Of a DNA stretch of 46,508 nt, positions 44,057 through 46,508 are shown piece after piece (the first letter of the stretch is position 1; each line of letters opens with the position of its first letter). Source of the DNA: Sarcina ventriculi (GTDB taxonomy: Bacteria > Bacillota > Clostridia > Clostridiales > Clostridiaceae); contig NZ_UAUL01000002.1 in NCBI RefSeq assembly GCF_900456775.1, positions 1-46,508 on the forward strand, given 5' to 3'. A model generated the notes under the pieces. The model did no database searches. It was not told the DNA's origin and saw nothing but the letters and a program-made list of their open reading frames with translations. The position numbers were made by a program, and so were the translations under genes.

Positions 44057-46066
44057 ATGGAAGCAATAATGACTAAATTTAATATTGATAATAAAAACTT
44101 ATTTGCTAAAACTTTAATTTATATTTTAGGAATCATAATATTTTTTGGATATTGGGAATTTTTTGGCGTTAGTAATGCTATTATTGGTTTTTTAATCGTA
44201 AATGCTGCAACAATGCTATTTCATAAGGATTTAACAGCTAAGCCATTAAGAAATATATTAAAATTTTTGTTTATATATTTCTTTATTGGAATTTGTACAT
44301 TTATATCAAGTTACAATATTTATTTAGGTTTTTTTGTAAACTTTTTTTGTATATTTTTTATGGTTTATACTCTATTTTATGATTTCAAAACCACTATTTT
44401 GCCACCATTTTTATTATCTTATTTAATTTTATTAAGGCATCCTGTTACAATGAATGAGCTACCTACAAGACTTTTATGTTTAGGTATAGGATCTTTATTT
44501 ATAGTAGTTAGTCAACTTATTATAAATCATAATAGGTCCAAAAAAGCTTTAAGAGCTAACTTAATAGGATTAGTAAAAGAAATATCTTTAAAGATAGATG
44601 CGTTAATAAATAATAAAGATATTAGATATGATTATGTAAATGTTGAAAAATACATAGATAATATAGTAAATATTCTTAATGAAAGAAAAGATAGTCGTTT
44701 TTGTATGGAAAATATAGATAGCATAAGACTTAATTTTGCTCTTTATGTGGAAAGGCTTAATTATTCTTTAGATGAATTATATCATCCTGCTAACGATGAA
44801 ATATATAAAAAATTTTTAAAAGATTTATCAACACTTATGGATAAAATAATTAGATTTATAGAAACTGAGGACGCTATTTATCTATTAATACTTGAAATAG
44901 ATGAATTTACTGAAAAATATGAAACTTTTCTTAGTTTCAATTATTCAGCTTACGAACTTATTCAAAATATGTCCATGCTTAAATTTTCTTTATCTAATTT
45001 TGCAAAAGAAAAAGAAAATTGCAAATGTAAGTCCAAAATAAGTTATTTCATTCCAATACCTGATATGTCAATGTTTAAAAATATTTTAACATTAAATTTT
45101 AACTTTAAATCTTTAAAATTTACTTATGCTTTTAGATTATCATTCTTAATTGCAGGTTCTTATTTTGTAGTAAAATTTTTAAATATACCATTTGGATACT
45201 GGATAACAATTACCTTATTTGCAGTTATTCAACCTTATACAGAAAATTCTAGGCAAAGATTTTTACTAAGATTTAGAGGAACAATTATTGGAATAATCAT
45301 CTTTATGATAATAACTTTATTTGTACCTATTCTTTCTATAAAAATTGTTATATATTTATTATTATACTATATGTATTTATTCTTTAAAAATTATGATAAT
45401 AAAATGGCATGCATAACCCCTATAGTTCTTGGAATATTTACATTGCTTGGTGATAACGCTTATGAAACTACCCTTTATAGATTTATATATATGGCAATAG
45501 GAATCTTAATTGGATATTTAGGAACTAAATATTTATTTCCTTATAATACTTTAGATTCTTTAAAAAATTTTACAAGATCATATTTTAATTTAAGTAAAGA
45601 TACCATAACTTATGCTTTTAACAATAAAATAGATGAGGAATTGTTTAAAGAATTAAATGATAGATTAATAAAGGGAAAACTTTATGAAGATAAAATATTA
45701 TTAAATAACGGATCTAATAATGTTAAATATATAAAAGATTTTACATATAACCAGAGAATATTAATGAACAACATATATTTTCTATTTTATTCATTATATA
45801 AAACTCCTATAGATGATTCTGTGTTAAACCAGTTTAAAAAAGAACTCACTGATATCTATAAGGTGAACTCAAGAGATTATATAGAATATGATGAAGAAAC
45901 ATTCTTAAAACAAATAAGAATAAAAAATAAAAATAATTTTAATAGTATTGATAGTTATCAAGGAAAACTAGTTTTAATAAATTTAAATAGAATTTATTCA
46001 AGACTCCAAATTTCAAAAGATTTAGGCGAAAGAATCAAAATAATAATTTTTACATTTTATAATTAA
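44057..46066 (+). CDS. FUSC-family membrane transporter, copy 1
   Basis: A 669-residue protein of the FUSC / aromatic acid exporter-like group. Two blocks of membrane helices (about residues 15-160 and 345-485) surround a soluble helical region, and a cytoplasmic helical tail of ~180 residues follows. Visible features are YILGIIIFFGYWEFFGVSN in the first helix and SYFVVKFLNIPFGYWITIT starting the second block, as in YccS/AaeB-like proteins. These are thought to export aromatic or other organic acids, though clostridial members are uncharacterised. AAAGGA is nine bases before the ATG. A second copy starts 173 bases downstream. Confidence 0.75.
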   Translation: MEAIMTKFNIDNKNLFAKTLIYILGIIIFFGYWEFFGVSNAIIGFLIVNAATMLFHKDLTAKPLRNILKFLFIYFFIGICTFISSYNIYLGFFVNFFCIFFMVYTLFYDFKTTILPPFLLSYLILLRHPVTMNELPTRLLCLGIGSLFIVVSQLIINHNRSKKALRANLIGLVKEISLKIDALINNKDIRYDYVNVEKYIDNIVNILNERKDSRFCMENIDSIRLNFALYVERLNYSLDELYHPANDEIYKKFLKDLSTLMDKIIRFIETEDAIYLLILEIDEFTEKYETFLSFNYSAYELIQNMSMLKFSLSNFAKEKENCKCKSKISYFIPIPDMSMFKNILTLNFNFKSLKFTYAFRLSFLIAGSYFVVKFLNIPFGYWITITLFAVIQPYTENSRQRFLLRFRGTIIGIIIFMIITLFVPILSIKIVIYLLLYYMYLFFKNYDNKMACITPIVLGIFTLLGDNAYETTLYRFIYMAIGILIGYLGTKYLFPYNTLDSLKNFTRSYFNLSKDTITYAFNNKIDEELFKELNDRLIKGKLYEDKILLNNGSNNVKYIKDFTYNQRILMNNIYFLFYSLYKTPIDDSVLNQFKKELTDIYKVNSRDYIEYDEETFLKQIRIKNKNNFNSIDSYQGKLVLINLNRIYSRLQISKDLGERIKIIIFTFYN

Positions 46067-46108
46067 CTTAAAAAGCAGCAAAGTTTATTCTTTACTGCTT
46101 TTTAAGTT
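46065..46108 (+). terminator. Terminator between the two FUSC genes
   Basis: A 19-bp stem with a single mismatch (46065-46083 with 46090-46108), overlapping the stop codon and containing A5/T5 arms. The tandem copies are therefore probably transcribed separately. Confidence 0.8.
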
Positions 46109-46238
46109 ATTCTTTTAATTACTGTCTTAAATTTTATTAATTAATAAAATAATTTATTTACATTAAGATGAAATAATTATTTTAATTAAAGGAAATCATA
46201 TATATAATTATTTAAATATAACAAAGGATAATGATTTT

Positions 46239-46508
46239 ATGAATATAATTAAAAATAAATTAAATATTGATACTAATAATGTAATTCCTAAAACTTTAAT
46301 ATATGTCTTAGGAATTATGATGTTTTTTAGTTATTGGCACTTTTTTGGTGTTAGTAATGCTATTGTTGGTTTTTTAATAGTAAATGTATCTGCAATGCTC
46401 TTTCAAAAAGATTTAACTTCATCTCCATTTAAAAATATAATTAAGTTTTTACTTATATATTTATTTATAGGTGTATTTTCATTTTTAGCAGCTTACAATA
46501 TCTATATT
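46239..46508 (+). CDS. FUSC-family membrane transporter, copy 2 (3' end outside window)
   Basis: The first 90 codons of a second FUSC protein. The visible part (KTLIYVLGIMMFFSYWHFFG, then VSNAIVGFLIVN and LLIYLFIGVFSFLAAYNIYI) aligns without gaps to residues about 15-90 of the 44057 protein, so this is a tandem duplication. ATG 46239 has AAAGGA about ten bases upstream. An earlier ATG at 46231, in another frame, closes after three codons (ATG ATT TTA TGA) and overlaps the true start. The rest lies beyond the window. Confidence 0.8.
   Translation, partial: MNIIKNKLNIDTNNVIPKTLIYVLGIMMFFSYWHFFGVSNAIVGFLIVNVSAMLFQKDLTSSPFKNIIKFLLIYLFIGVFSFLAAYNIYI

Overview
The window looks like chromosomal DNA from a low-GC, spore-forming Firmicute, most likely Clostridium sensu stricto. 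The evidence is very AT-rich intergenic DNA, strong purine-rich ribosome binding sites (AGGAGG, GAGGTGA), frequent TTG starts, and a housekeeping gene order (miaB, ispH, cmk, BaiN-type flavoprotein, RpiR regulator, mnmM, rluB) typical of that genus. The species cannot be named from sequence alone. No rRNA, tRNA, CRISPR array, transposase or phage structural gene was seen.

Layout. (1) 1-970: the 3' part of a macrolide-type glycosyltransferase; a paralogue lies at 42.6 kb. (2) 0.97-10.9 kb, almost all minus strand: a MazG-like hydrolase, miaB, a GNAT acetyltransferase, ispH (no canonical start codon), cmk, a BaiN-like flavoprotein, an RpiR regulator, mnmM, rluB and an FtsI/SpoVD-type penicillin-binding protein. 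The genes from rluB down to the acetyltransferase are packed like one operon. (3) 11.1-14.0 kb, plus strand: a SPOCS/DUF3794-like gene split in two by a -1 frame change, a secreted Amidase_6 protein and a protein with two SdrD_B/prealbumin-like domains. This may be a spore-envelope locus. (4) 14.2-20.3 kb: a cytoplasmic pullulanase, a 14-cysteine small protein divergent from a PadR regulator across a perfect palindrome, a small membrane protein, alanine racemase and aspartate kinase. (5) 20.4-29.6 kb: a YjeM-like amino-acid permease, an HTH protein plus a possible DUF6414 relative, a MurJ-type flippase, an operon of an MFS permease and a plasmid-type Rep_3 initiator-like protein, and two unrecognised proteins. 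(6) 29.7-39.5 kb: an MBL-fold hydrolase, a GT2-TPR protein, endonuclease IV, a secreted DUF1002 protein, an SDR oxidoreductase, a flavodiiron protein, a ferredoxin-nitroreductase fusion, a PH-domain protein and two hypothetical genes. (7) 39.9-46.5 kb, plus strand: a second YjeM-like permease, a potassium channel, the second glycosyltransferase and two tandem FUSC-family membrane proteins, the last cut by the window end.

Genes are separated by many well-formed hairpins, several shared by convergent genes. The core functions are isoprenoid and nucleotide precursor supply, tRNA/rRNA modification, envelope building, oxygen detoxification and DNA repair. The accessory parts are small transporter, regulator and spore-surface-like units. 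The most unusual items are the Rep_3-like protein coupled to a permease under a repeat-flanked promoter, the split SPOCS gene, and the non-canonical ispH start.
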